A model generated the notes under the pieces. That model worked only from the letters and a program-made list of their open reading frames with translations. It was not told the origin of the DNA and made no database searches. From Ciceribacter sp. L1K22 (GTDB lineage Bacteria; Pseudomonadota; Alphaproteobacteria; Rhizobiales; Rhizobiaceae): a stretch of DNA of 64,000 nucleotides. The position numbers and the translations under genes were made by a program. Shown one piece after another: positions 34,520 through 42,401 of this stretch; the first letter of the stretch is position 1; each line of letters starts with the position of its first letter. The stretch spans positions 1,291,299 through 1,355,298 of the forward strand of contig NZ_JAGFPK010000001.1 of the NCBI RefSeq assembly GCF_017599385.1. Reading direction: 5' to 3'.

Positions 34520-35497
34520 TCACCCCCTCAACGAAATCGCCAGATACGCCATGCGCTTCATCTCCTGCCGGGACTTCGTCACGACATCGAGAATGAGCCC
34601 GGTGAAGATCGACAGGAAGCCGGTGATGACCATGCCGACGGAGAGGACGGCGGTGGGCAGGCGGGGGACGAGGCCGGTTTCGAGCCAGGTGATAACAACG
34701 GGGATCGAGATGCCGATGGCGAGCGCGACAAGCACGAGGCCGATGGTCGAGAAGAATTTCAGCGGCCGCTCGTCCTTGATCAGGCGGGCGATCAGCATCA
34801 GGATTCGCCAGCCGTCGCGGAAGGTGTTGAGCTTGGAGACAGAGCCCGGCGGGCGTTCCTTGTAGGGCGCGGAAATCTCCGCCATCGGCATGCGCATTTC
34901 GAGCGCGTGTACGGTGAGTTCCGTTTCGGTCTCGAAGCCGCTCGACATCGCCGGGAAGGATTTCACGAAGCGGCGCGACAGCACCTTGTAGCCCGACAGC
35001 ATGTCGCTCGTCTGGCGGCCGAAGAACATGCGCACCATCTCGGTCAACATCACGTTTCCGAGCCTGTGGCCGGGGCGATAGGCCTCCACCGCGGTGGAAA
35101 CGCGGGCGATGTTGACGAAGTCGACACCCTCGGCCAGCACGCTCTCGATCGCCTGTGCCGCCGCCGGGGCCGCATAGGTGTCGTCGCCATCGACCAGCAC
35201 ATAGACGTCGGCGTCGATGTCGGCGAACATGCGCCGGACGACCTGACCCTTGCCCTGTCGCGTTTCGGAGCGCACGACAGCACCCGCCTCGCGGGCGATC
35301 TCGGCCGTGTCGTCCTTGGAATTGTTGTCGTAGACGTAGATCGTCGCCTGCGGCAGCGCCAGGCGGAAATCGGTCACCACGGATGCGATCGTCGTCGCCT
35401 CGTTGTAGCAGGGCACCAGTACCGCGATCTTCGGCTGCACCTGCTGCGCCGTCTTGCGGCCGCCGGAAGAGCGATTGACGTCGTACAAAGCAACCAT
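34520..35497 (-). CDS. Glycosyltransferase family 2 with two C-terminal membrane segments
   Basis: 325 residues. The GT2 (GT-A) domain shows VLVPCYNEATTIASVVTDF, DNNSKDDTAEIAREAGAVV, the metal motif DGDDTY and SGYKVLSRRFVKSFP. Two membrane helices follow (FFSTIGLVLVALAIGISIPVVI and AVLSVGMVITGFLSIFTGLIL). Such enzymes move sugars onto polyprenyl phosphate or lipid carriers for surface polysaccharide. It is divergent from the GT-C-like membrane protein across 227 AT-rich bases, suggesting one shared pathway. Confidence 0.9.
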   Translation of the reverse strand: MVALYDVNRSSGGRKTAQQVQPKIAVLVPCYNEATTIASVVTDFRLALPQATIYVYDNNSKDDTAEIAREAGAVVRSETRQGKGQVVRRMFADIDADVYVLVDGDDTYAAPAAAQAIESVLAEGVDFVNIARVSTAVEAYRPGHRLGNVMLTEMVRMFFGRQTSDMLSGYKVLSRRFVKSFPAMSSGFETETELTVHALEMRMPMAEISAPYKERPPGSVSKLNTFRDGWRILMLIARLIKDERPLKFFSTIGLVLVALAIGISIPVVITWLETGLVPRLPTAVLSVGMVITGFLSIFTGLILDVVTKSRQEMKRMAYLAISLRG

Positions 35498-35724
35498 GCG
35501 CGATCTGTCCCAGATTTATTTGAAGTGACGGCAGGAATCCCCGGAAGCCTGCTTCTGTCAAACGGTTCTGACTGTTAATGTTAAGATCGCCGGAGTTTAG
35601 ATTGGGTTGATGATCGCAGTTTTTCTTTGCTTCCAATTTTAATTAAGTTTTTCGCGCCGTTTTTTACCATATATTTACGAATTTGGCCCCGTCACTTATC
35701 TCGGGGGCGGCTATGGAGTAAGGG

Positions 35725-37239
35725 ATGCGTCGAGATATCCCGACCGCTCCGGAGTCCCGCGTGTCCATGTCCCGCCTGAACCATCGCCTTCTCATCCTCG
35801 TCCTTGGCCTCGTCGGCTGGGTCGGCTTCATCCTTGTCCGCTTTCCGGGCGAGATGAACCCCGACAGCCAGAGCCAGCTGGAACAGGCGATGACGGGGAC
35901 CTACAACGACTGGCACCCGCCGATCATGGCGCGCCTCTGGTCGCTGTTCCTGTCGGTGAGCGACGGTGTGTGGACCATGTTCGTCTTCCAGATGGTCTGC
36001 TGGGCGCTCGCCTTCGTCCTCCTGGCGCTGACGCTCGCCCGCCTCGGCCATCGCGTCGGCGCCTGGGCGGTCTTCCTCGTCGGCTTCTTCCCGCCCTTCC
36101 TCATGCAGATCGTCAACATCCACAAGGATGTGGGCCTCGCCGCCACAGTCATGCTGGCGGTGGCGCTCGTCGCCCGCACGCGCCTTGCCGGCGAGAAGAC
36201 GCCGCTCTGGGCGGCCGTCATCGCCGGTCTGCTGCTTCTCTATGCCGGTCTGGTGCGCACCAATGGCTGGTTCGTCGTTCTGCCGGTGGCGCTCTGGATG
36301 CTCTGGCCGGCCGGCCTGCGCCGCCCTCTGCGTTCCGGTCTGCTCATGGGCCTTGCCGCGCTCGTCCTGGTGCTGCCGAGCGGCATCATCAATCACGGCC
36401 TGCTCGGCGCCCGCGATGCCGGTGCGCTGCGCACGCTGCAGATCTTCGACATGGCCGGCATCGCCCATTTTTCCCGCGACGTCTCGGTGCTCCAGGACAA
36501 GATCACGCTGGAGGAGATCGACGAGTGCTATACGCCCGTCATCGCCGACACTTTCTATCACGCCCGCCGCTGCGGCTTCCTCTGGGATCGCATCGCCGGC
36601 TCGCCGGATACGCCGACCGGGCTTGCGACCGACATTCCGGGTGCGGTGGCGACCGAACCCGCAAGCCTTGGCGGCATGTGGGTCTCCGCCATCGCCCGCC
36701 ATCCGCTGGCCTGGGCCGAACATCGCCTGCGCCATTTCAATGCCGCCATGCAGTTCCTGATCCCCGGCCACCAGGCCGCATTGCCGGCGATCCACGCGAT
36801 CGTCGATGGCCAGCCGGCGGCACTGCCGCCGCTGGAGGGTGCCGCACGGATCATGGATCTGGTCCGCTACGGCCCCTGGGCCACGCCGGCGCTCTGGCTG
36901 GCGCTCGGTCTCGGCGTGCTGATCATCACCCACGACGCCCGCCGCCGCGGCGATCCGCTCGCCACGCTGTCCCTGGCGCTGACGCTCGCCGGCTGTTCCT
37001 ATATGGGCGCCTTCCTGTTCATCGGCGTTGCCAACGACCCGCGCTACGGCCTGGTGGGCGGCGCCACGATCCTCACCGCCGTCGCGCTTCTGATCCCCGG
37101 CTTCACCGATTACGTCCGCCGTTTCTCCGACCGCCTGTCGCTGGCGACCCTGATCGCGGTGGCCACCGTCATCGCCATGCTGGCTTACCGCGCCAGCGTG
37201 CCGGATGCGCTCTACGTGGCGCTGCGCGGAACGCTTTAA
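35725..37239 (+). CDS. Polytopic membrane protein, GT-C-like (DUF6020-type)
   Basis: 504 residues with about ten to twelve membrane segments. The first periplasmic loop reads MNPDSQSQLEQAMTGTYNDWHPP, an acidic/Asp-containing loop typical of GT-C glycosyltransferases that use lipid-linked sugars; a second acidic loop follows near 115 (IHKD). The donor and acceptor are unknown. A start at the Met of SMSRLNHR (14 codons in) is possible. Divergence from a GT2 enzyme supports a role in envelope glycan modification. Confidence 0.75.
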   Translation: MRRDIPTAPESRVSMSRLNHRLLILVLGLVGWVGFILVRFPGEMNPDSQSQLEQAMTGTYNDWHPPIMARLWSLFLSVSDGVWTMFVFQMVCWALAFVLLALTLARLGHRVGAWAVFLVGFFPPFLMQIVNIHKDVGLAATVMLAVALVARTRLAGEKTPLWAAVIAGLLLLYAGLVRTNGWFVVLPVALWMLWPAGLRRPLRSGLLMGLAALVLVLPSGIINHGLLGARDAGALRTLQIFDMAGIAHFSRDVSVLQDKITLEEIDECYTPVIADTFYHARRCGFLWDRIAGSPDTPTGLATDIPGAVATEPASLGGMWVSAIARHPLAWAEHRLRHFNAAMQFLIPGHQAALPAIHAIVDGQPAALPPLEGAARIMDLVRYGPWATPALWLALGLGVLIITHDARRRGDPLATLSLALTLAGCSYMGAFLFIGVANDPRYGLVGGATILTAVALLIPGFTDYVRRFSDRLSLATLIAVATVIAMLAYRASVPDALYVALRGTL

Positions 37240-37244
37240 GGTTC

Positions 37245-37895
37245 TCAGCCGGCAAGCCAGCTCTGGATCAGATACCAGCCGCCGGCGATCATCGCGATCG
37301 AGAACAGCACCGAGAGCACGGCGAGCAGCAGTCCGGCGCCCACCGCCATGCCGTCGCGTTCTGCGAGACCGAGCGCGATCATCAGCACCGACAGGCCGGG
37401 AAGCACGTTGCCGAACGGGATCGGCAGTGCGATCAGCACACCCATCAGGAACACCACGAGCCCGAGCGGGCGCAACGCGCCGGCATCGGCCAGGCCCCGC
37501 CAGCGCGGCTTCAGCCAGCCGTCGATGCGCGCCAGCGTCCGCGCGCCGCCGGATGCCATGCCGAGCACCAGATTGCGCGGCACGCCGACGCGCGAAAGCC
37601 GCCCCGGCAGCGCAAATTCCGGCGACCCCGCCACCATCTGCAGCGACAGGATTGCGAGCGCCGTGCCGAAGATCATGCCGGCCGGAATGCCGGGCGTCGG
37701 AATGATCGCCGGCAGCGAAAAGACCGCCAGCACCAGCGCCGTCTGGTGATCGCCGAGACCTGTCAGCAACTGCCCGAGCGTCGCGCGTCCCTTCGGCAGC
37801 AGGCCGGGCAGGGCGGCAAGCTTCGCACGGAGTCCGCCCGGTCGCCTGGCTCCTGTTGTCTCATCCATTCCGTCTGTGGCGTTACTGTCCTGCAT
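37245..37895 (-). CDS. exoD: ExoD family exopolysaccharide synthesis protein
   Basis: 216 residues with four to five membrane segments and ExoD signatures (LGQLLTGLGDHQTALVLAVFSLPAIIPTPGIPAGMIFGTALAILSLQM, then LPIPFGNVLPGLSVLMIALGLAERDG). In Sinorhizobium exoD mutants are altered in exopolysaccharide, alkali tolerance and nodule invasion; the biochemical role is not known. Its start overlaps the end of the DUF305 gene by 14 bases, so they share a transcript. Confidence 0.92.
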   Translation of the reverse strand: MQDSNATDGMDETTGARRPGGLRAKLAALPGLLPKGRATLGQLLTGLGDHQTALVLAVFSLPAIIPTPGIPAGMIFGTALAILSLQMVAGSPEFALPGRLSRVGVPRNLVLGMASGGARTLARIDGWLKPRWRGLADAGALRPLGLVVFLMGVLIALPIPFGNVLPGLSVLMIALGLAERDGMAVGAGLLLAVLSVLFSIAMIAGGWYLIQSWLAG

Positions 37896-38361
37896 GGGCC
37901 TCGGTTCGTGTCGCGCCTGAACCGTCCAGTTCGGCGATCAGGTCCTTCATCTCGGCGATTTCCTCGCGCTGGGTCTCGATGATGCCGTCCGCCAGCGAGC
38001 GCACGCGCGGATCGTCGATATGGGCGCGCGACGAGGTCAGGATGGCGATCGAGTGGTGCGGTATCATCGCCTTCATATAGGCGACGTCACCGACGGTTTC
38101 CTGGCTGCGCAGCAGAAAAAGCGACAGGCCGAACACGATGGCCGCGCCGGCGAGGATCGCCATGTTGGCGGTCCGGTTCGGATACATGCCCCACATGAAG
38201 ACCAGCATGACGATCGCCATCGAGGCGCCCATGTAGAGCGCGGCGAAGACCCGGGACTCGCTGAAGAACACGTGGTCCAGCGCATAGGTGTTGAGATACA
38301 TCAGCGCGAACATCAGCGCCGTCGAGACGCCGATCATCGCGGCAAAACGCAGGTAGGCCAT
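37882..38361 (-). CDS. DUF305 domain-containing membrane protein
   Basis: 159 residues: four N-terminal membrane segments (~8-105) followed by a short DUF305 helical domain with the conserved MKAMIPHHSIAILTS and RSLADGIIETQREEIAEMKDLI. The paired histidines in PHH suggest metal binding; copper links have been proposed for relatives. It is first in a two-gene operon with exoD (14-base overlap). Confidence 0.9.
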   Translation of the reverse strand: MAYLRFAAMIGVSTALMFALMYLNTYALDHVFFSESRVFAALYMGASMAIVMLVFMWGMYPNRTANMAILAGAAIVFGLSLFLLRSQETVGDVAYMKAMIPHHSIAILTSSRAHIDDPRVRSLADGIIETQREEIAEMKDLIAELDGSGATRTEAHAGQ

Positions 38362-38671
38362 GGCTTTTCTCCGATCTTGAGGTGTACCGGAGCAAAACGT
38401 CTGGGCAGCGGAGAGGTTCGCGGGAGGGGTTTCGCCCCGCGGGGCAGAGGGACGTTCTGCACCCGCAGGGCTTCCAGACCCCGTCCATTTGCCGTCCGGT
38501 CGAGGGGATGACCGTCTGATAGGCAGCCGGGGGGCGGCATGTCTGTCCGTGGCGAGGCGGTGGCGTGCGTCGGCGGACCCAATGAAATTATGTTTTATAA
38601 CTATTTATTTTGCAATGGTTAGATTGTGTCATAATGCTGTCACGAAATCAATTTGTGTTACAATCACACGC
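38362..38671. other. Intergenic region with an AT-rich segment
   Basis: No gene found. The left 200 bases are GC-rich. Positions about 38580-38670 are strikingly AT-rich and contain two related stretches, TTGTGTCATAATGCTGTCAC and TTGTGTTACAATCACAC. They may hold a plus-strand promoter, but no plus-strand gene follows. Confidence 0.4.
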
Positions 38672-39280
38672 CTACATCCCAATGACGAGTTTCGCGGCAA
38701 TACCCCACATCACCAGCGCGATGACGCCCTCCAGAACGCGCCAGGCGGCGGGGCGCGCAAACAGCGGCGCCAGAAACCGCGCGCCATAGGCAAGGGCGAA
38801 GAAGAAGGCGAACGATGCCGCCGTCGCTCCCAGCGCGAAGGCCATCCGCTCGCCCGGAAACTGCGTCGAGATCGATCCCAGCAGCACCACGGTATCGAGC
38901 CACACATGCGGGTTCAGCCAGGTGAGCGCGAGGCAGGTGATAAGCGTCGCCTTCAGGCTCGGCACTGCCGCACCGTCCGCCGTCAGCGCTGCCTTGCCCG
39001 TGAAGGCCGAGATCAGGCTGCGCGCCCCATACCAGATCAGGAACGCCGCTCCGCCATAGCGCATTGCCGGCTCGAGCCACGGCAGCACCGCCGTCACCAC
39101 GCCGAGGCTGGTGACCCCGAGCGTGATCAGGATCGCATCCGACAGCGCGCAGGTGAGAAACACCGCAAACACATGCTCGCGCCTCAACCCCTGTTTCAGC
39201 ACAAACGCATTCTGCGCCCCGATCGCGACGATGAGCGTGAGCCCCATGGAAAATCCGGTGGCGAAAACGGTGGGTGACAT
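38672..39280 (-). CDS. LysE/ArgO family amino acid exporter
   Basis: 202 residues from ATG 39280 with AGGAG upstream; the frame is open to 39538 but runs through a repeat. Six membrane segments and LysE hallmarks are visible: GFSMGLTLIVAIGAQNAFVLKQGLRREHVF and ALTWLNPHVWLDTVVLLGSIS. It should export arginine or lysine. It is divergent from an ArgP-type LysR regulator, the standard regulator of this exporter. Confidence 0.93.
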   Translation of the reverse strand: MSPTVFATGFSMGLTLIVAIGAQNAFVLKQGLRREHVFAVFLTCALSDAILITLGVTSLGVVTAVLPWLEPAMRYGGAAFLIWYGARSLISAFTGKAALTADGAAVPSLKATLITCLALTWLNPHVWLDTVVLLGSISTQFPGERMAFALGATAASFAFFFALAYGARFLAPLFARPAAWRVLEGVIALVMWGIAAKLVIGM

Positions 39281-39320
39281 GAAGGGCTCCTGTTTCAAAC
39301 GACGAAGGCGGCGCGGAAAC

Positions 39321-39451
39321 TGCCCCTCATCCCCCTGCCGGGACCTTCTCCCCGTGGACACGGGGAGAAGGGACTTGGGGCAAGGCCGGCGCTCCATCTC
39401 CCTTCTCCCCGTCAAAACGGGGAGAAGGTGGCGGCAGCCGGATGAGGGGCA
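39321..39451. repeat. RIME-like intergenic repeat, second copy
   Basis: Shares both ends with the copy at 22668-22840: left TGCCCCTCATCC then CTTCTCCCCG, right CGGGGAGAAGG then GGATGAGGGGCA. The middle is shorter (131 versus 173 bases). It sits in the divergent region between the exporter and its regulator. Confidence 0.8.
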
Positions 39452-39507
39452 AACCCCCGACAGTTCGACCCCAACTACCCCTCCCACACAATTTAGTCTA
39501 ATTAACT

Positions 39508-39528
39508 CTCCTAACCTCAGATTAGGAG
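39508..39528 (+). promoter_or_regulatory. Inverted repeat covering the ribosome binding site of argP
   Basis: Arms CTCCTAA (39508-39514) and TTAGGAG (39522-39528) with a 7-base loop. The right arm contains the Shine-Dalgarno sequence of the regulator, whose ATG is at 39537. It could be a LysR-type binding site, an mRNA hairpin hiding the ribosome site, or both. Confidence 0.5.
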
Positions 39529-39536
39529 TGCTAATC

Positions 39537-40433
39537 ATGCTCGACTACCAGGCCCTCCGGGCGCTCGCAGCCGTCGTCCGCACCGGAAGCTTCGAAAAGG
39601 CCGCCCGCACGCTCGCGGTCACCCCCTCCGCCGTCTCCCAGCGCATCAAGCAGCTGGAGGAGCGGGTGGGCGCGGTGCTGGTGGCGCGCGGCAATCCGTG
39701 TCTGGCGACGGAGCAGGGCGCCTGGCTCTGCCGTCATGTGGAGCAGGTGGAGATGCTGGAGGGCAATCTGATGGAGCACCTGCCGGCGCTGAAGCCCGAG
39801 ACCGGCGCCATGCCCGTCACCGTGTCCGTCGCCACCAATGCCGACAGCCTGGGCACATGGTTCGTCGCTGCCGCCTCCGATTTCGCCAAATCATCAGGCA
39901 TGCTGCTCGACATCGCCGTCGACGACCAGGACCACACGGCCGACTGGCTGAAGGCCGGCCGCGTGCTCGCCGCCGTCACCGGGCTCGACAAACCCGTCAC
40001 CGGCTGCCGCCGCCATCCGCTCGGCAAGCTGCGCTACCACGCCACCGCCTCGCCGGATTTCGTCGCCCGCCATTTCCCCGATGGCGTCACGCCGGAGGCG
40101 CTCGCCCGAGCGCCGGCGCTCACCTACAACCAGAAGGACCGCCTGCAGGCCCGCTTCCTCGAAAAGGCCTTCGGCCGCGAAATCGCCGTCCCCACCCATC
40201 TGCTCCCCTCCACCCACGCCTTCGTCGAGGCGGCGCTCTCGGGCATGGGCTGGGGCATGAACCCGGCGATCCTCGTCGACCGCCACTTGCAATCCGGCCA
40301 CCTCGTCGACCTCGTCCCCGGCATCGTCATCGACGTCCCCCTCGACTGGCAGGTCAACCGCCTCGTGGCGGGGGAACTGGAGGGGCTGACGAAGGCGGTG
40401 GTGGCTGCGGGGAGAAGGGGACTGGTGGGGTAG
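39537..40433 (+). CDS. argP: LysR family regulator, ArgP type
   Basis: 298 residues from ATG 39537. Helix-turn-helix: MLDYQALRALAAVVRTGSFEKAARTLAVTPSAVSQRIKQLEERVG, the pattern of the ArgP/LysG branch. The effector domain includes SVATNADSLGTWFVAA and GMGWGMNPAILVDRHLQSG. Members activate the divergent lysine/arginine exporter when basic amino acids accumulate. The start is fixed by family likeness and by TTAGGAG eight bases upstream; the open frame to 39111 is not coding. Confidence 0.92.
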   Translation: MLDYQALRALAAVVRTGSFEKAARTLAVTPSAVSQRIKQLEERVGAVLVARGNPCLATEQGAWLCRHVEQVEMLEGNLMEHLPALKPETGAMPVTVSVATNADSLGTWFVAAASDFAKSSGMLLDIAVDDQDHTADWLKAGRVLAAVTGLDKPVTGCRRHPLGKLRYHATASPDFVARHFPDGVTPEALARAPALTYNQKDRLQARFLEKAFGREIAVPTHLLPSTHAFVEAALSGMGWGMNPAILVDRHLQSGHLVDLVPGIVIDVPLDWQVNRLVAGELEGLTKAVVAAGRRGLVG

Positions 40434-40759
40434 TACGGAGTGCGGCGCGAAACCGGGTTGGGGAAAATCCATCGCCGTGAACGACGCTACCACGGATTGT
40501 GTTTTTTGTTACGCTGGGCGTGTAGCGCCGAGTATCATGGCCACGAGAAAAAACTCGTCCGATAAACATGTAGCCTTGCAACGGGTGAGCTCGTCGGTTC
40601 CGCGGGAATATCGAGGCTCTACCGGACCGACAGCACAGACATGTGCTGAAACAACTGCGATGAGATTTAGCGGGAAGGCGTGCAATCCGGATCCGCCAGG
40701 TCTCCGGCCACACATTTGCTAAGTACCGAGAAGATTTTGATCGAAGCCAGGAGACGGCA
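40434..40759. other. Intergenic region without a recognised gene
   Basis: 326 bases. An 81-codon plus-strand frame at 40477-40722 has no ribosome binding site and no recognisable product, so I do not call it. The right end carries the ribosome binding site CAGGAGACGGCA of the frame starting at 40760. Confidence 0.4.
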
Positions 40760-41002
40760 ATGCGACATCTCGGAATTCCACTGTCCGTTGTGCTCGGTTC
40801 TGTCGTTCTCGCTTGGGCGATAAGAACGACGGAAACGTCGTTTGAAAGCTGTGTCCGACTTTACAAGGAAGCCGTTTCATCGGACCTGACGGCGCCGCTT
40901 GAACCTGTAGTCCTCCGAGAATGCGCTGGTCAACAGCGCGAGTTTATCCCTTTAAATAAAATAGAATTGACTAATGAATTAGTATCAGCTATTGATTTTG
41001 CC
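40760..41002 (+). CDS. Short frame with strong ribosome site that runs into the ArsR gene
   Basis: ATG 40760 has AGGAGACGGCA directly upstream, better than the ArsR start itself. The encoded 81 residues begin with a signal-like or anchor segment (LGIPLSVVLGSVVLAWAI) followed by FESCVRLYKEAVSS and LEPVVLRECAGQQREF. There is no stop before the ArsR ATG at 41003 and the frame is shared, so a 190-residue fusion would be made if this start is used. It may be a small secreted protein whose end was lost. Family not recognised. Confidence 0.35.
40970..40983. promoter_or_regulatory. ArsR-type operator candidate
   Basis: Inverted repeat ACTAAT-GA-ATTAGT inside an AT-rich stretch, overlapping TTGACT at 40968-40973, about 20 bases ahead of the ArsR ATG. 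Position and symmetry fit autorepression by the ArsR protein. Confidence 0.45.
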
Positions 41003-41332
41003 ATGACCCAACCAGAAACCGTCACTGCCGTCATGCGCGCGCTCGCCGACCCCACCCGCCGTGGGCTCTTCGAACGTATCGCCGAAACGGACGAGATCAC
41101 CGTCGTCGAGCTCACCCGCGCCGGCACCGTCACACAGGGTGCCGTCTCGCAGCATCTGAAGACTTTGAAGGAGGCCGGGCTTGTCAGCGAGCGGCCGGAG
41201 GGGCGCAAGGTCTATTATCGCGCCCGGCCGGAAGGGCTGGAGCCGCTGGCCACCTGGATGACGCATTACGGCATCTTCTGGCGCGAACGCTTCGCCGACC
41301 TGAAGACCCTCCTTAAGGATATCGATCCATGA
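41003..41332 (+). CDS. ArsR family winged-helix regulator
   Basis: 109 residues from ATG 41003: MTQPETVTAVMRALADPTRRGLFERIAETDEITVVELTRAGTVTQGAVSQHLKTLKEAGLVSERPEGRKVYYRA, the standard ArsR/SmtB winged helix, here of the type paired with AHSA1-domain proteins. There is no metal-binding cysteine motif. It overlaps the AHSA1 gene by 4 bases (ATGA). The frame is open upstream to 40760, see that entry. Confidence 0.88.
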   Translation: MTQPETVTAVMRALADPTRRGLFERIAETDEITVVELTRAGTVTQGAVSQHLKTLKEAGLVSERPEGRKVYYRARPEGLEPLATWMTHYGIFWRERFADLKTLLKDIDP

Positions 41333-41823
41333 AACAGAGCATCCGCCCGGAGAGACAGTCCCCGGAGACGCAGGCGATCGTCCTCGACGACGTTTTTCCT
41401 CATGAACGGGGAATTCTCTGGAAGGCGCTGACGAACAGCGCGCTCATCGCTCGCTGGCTGATGCCGCCCATCGGCTTCGAGCCCGTCGTCGGCACCCGCT
41501 TCACCTTCCAGACCAAGCCCGCCGGCGAATGGGACGGCACCATCCGCTGCGAGGTGCTGGAGGTCATCGAAAACGAGCGGCTTTCCTTTTCCTGGGCCGG
41601 CGGTCACGAGGCCAATGAGGGCTATGGCTCCAAGCTCGATACGGTCGTGACCTTCACCCTGTCGGAGGCTGAGAGCGGCACGCGCCTGCGCCTCGTCCAT
41701 TCGGGCTTCGTCCTGCCGGTCAACGACAGCGCCTATCGCACCATGGGCGAGGGCTGGAAGGTCGTCGTCGGCCGGCTCGATACTCTCGCCGGCGAGGAGA
41801 CTCCCGGCAAGACCGAACACTGA
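41329..41823 (+). CDS. SRPBCC/AHSA1 domain protein
   Basis: 164 residues of the START-like AHSA1 family (FPHERGILWKALTNSALIARWLMPP, PVVGTRFTFQTKPAGEWDGTIRCEVLEVIENERLSFSW, TVVTFTLSEAESGTRLRLVHSGF). These bind hydrophobic ligands; the ligand is unknown. Overlapping the ArsR stop, it is part of the common ArsR-AHSA1 operon in which the regulator controls the binding protein. Confidence 0.92.
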   Translation: MKQSIRPERQSPETQAIVLDDVFPHERGILWKALTNSALIARWLMPPIGFEPVVGTRFTFQTKPAGEWDGTIRCEVLEVIENERLSFSWAGGHEANEGYGSKLDTVVTFTLSEAESGTRLRLVHSGFVLPVNDSAYRTMGEGWKVVVGRLDTLAGEETPGKTEH

Positions 41824-41854
41824 ACCTCTCGCAACCGAGAAATGGAGAAACGGG

Positions 41855-42271
41855 ATGAGCACGTCCTATACCGGCGGCTGCGCCTGCGGCGCGATCCGCT
41901 ACGAGATCAAAGGCGAGCCCGCCGCCATGCTCGATTGCCAGTGCCGCCAGTGCCAGCGCGACAGCGGCACAGGCCACCAGTCGCATCTGGTCTTTGCCGC
42001 CGCCGAGGTGGCGACGAAGGGCGAACCCTCGCGCTGGCAGTCGACCGGCGACGGCGGGACGGTCAAGCAACGCGCTTTCTGCCCAACCTGCGGTTCGCCG
42101 GTCTATATGACCTTCCCGGTCGTGCCCGATATCTTCATCGTCACGCCTGCCAGCCTCGACGACCCCGCCCGTTTCCGCCCGCAACTGGTCTCCTGGACCG
42201 CCGCCGGCTTCCCCTGGGATCACATCGACCCTGCGCTGCCCGCCTTCGAGAAAATGCCGCCGGGGCCCTGA
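41855..42271 (+). CDS. GFA family (glutathione-dependent formaldehyde-activating-like) protein
   Basis: 138 residues of Mss4-like fold with the GFA zinc ligands: CACGAIRYE near residue 9, CQCRQCQ near 28 and FCPTCGSPVY near 75. Most members are not proven formaldehyde enzymes. It lies 31 bases after the AHSA1 gene and is probably in the same operon. ATG follows GAGAAACGGG. Confidence 0.9.
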   Translation: MSTSYTGGCACGAIRYEIKGEPAAMLDCQCRQCQRDSGTGHQSHLVFAAAEVATKGEPSRWQSTGDGGTVKQRAFCPTCGSPVYMTFPVVPDIFIVTPASLDDPARFRPQLVSWTAAGFPWDHIDPALPAFEKMPPGP

Positions 42272-42365
42272 CTGGCATTTCCCCCCGACCCACTTAAGCC
42301 AAGCCGAACATATACCATGATCATGGCGTTCACGGCGCCATCGCCCGGACCTACGGTCGCCTCTC

Positions 42366-42383
42366 CGTTCGCGTCGGCGAACG
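42366..42383 (+). promoter_or_regulatory. Leader hairpin before the first RTX gene
   Basis: Perfect arms CGTTCGC and GCGAACG with loop GTCG, ending just before the Shine-Dalgarno sequence GAGGAG of the gene at 42402. It may affect mRNA stability or translation. Confidence 0.35.
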
Positions 42384-42401
42384 CATGAGGAGAGTGCGGC
42401 G

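Noticed and set aside
34272..35636. A 454-codon minus-strand frame across the GT2 gene
   Set aside because: Most of it is an out-of-frame reading of the glycosyltransferase; only the last ~35 codons lie outside it.
40477..40722. An 81-codon plus-strand frame between argP and the ArsR region
   Set aside because: No ribosome binding site, no recognisable domain, composition unlike coding sequence of the region.
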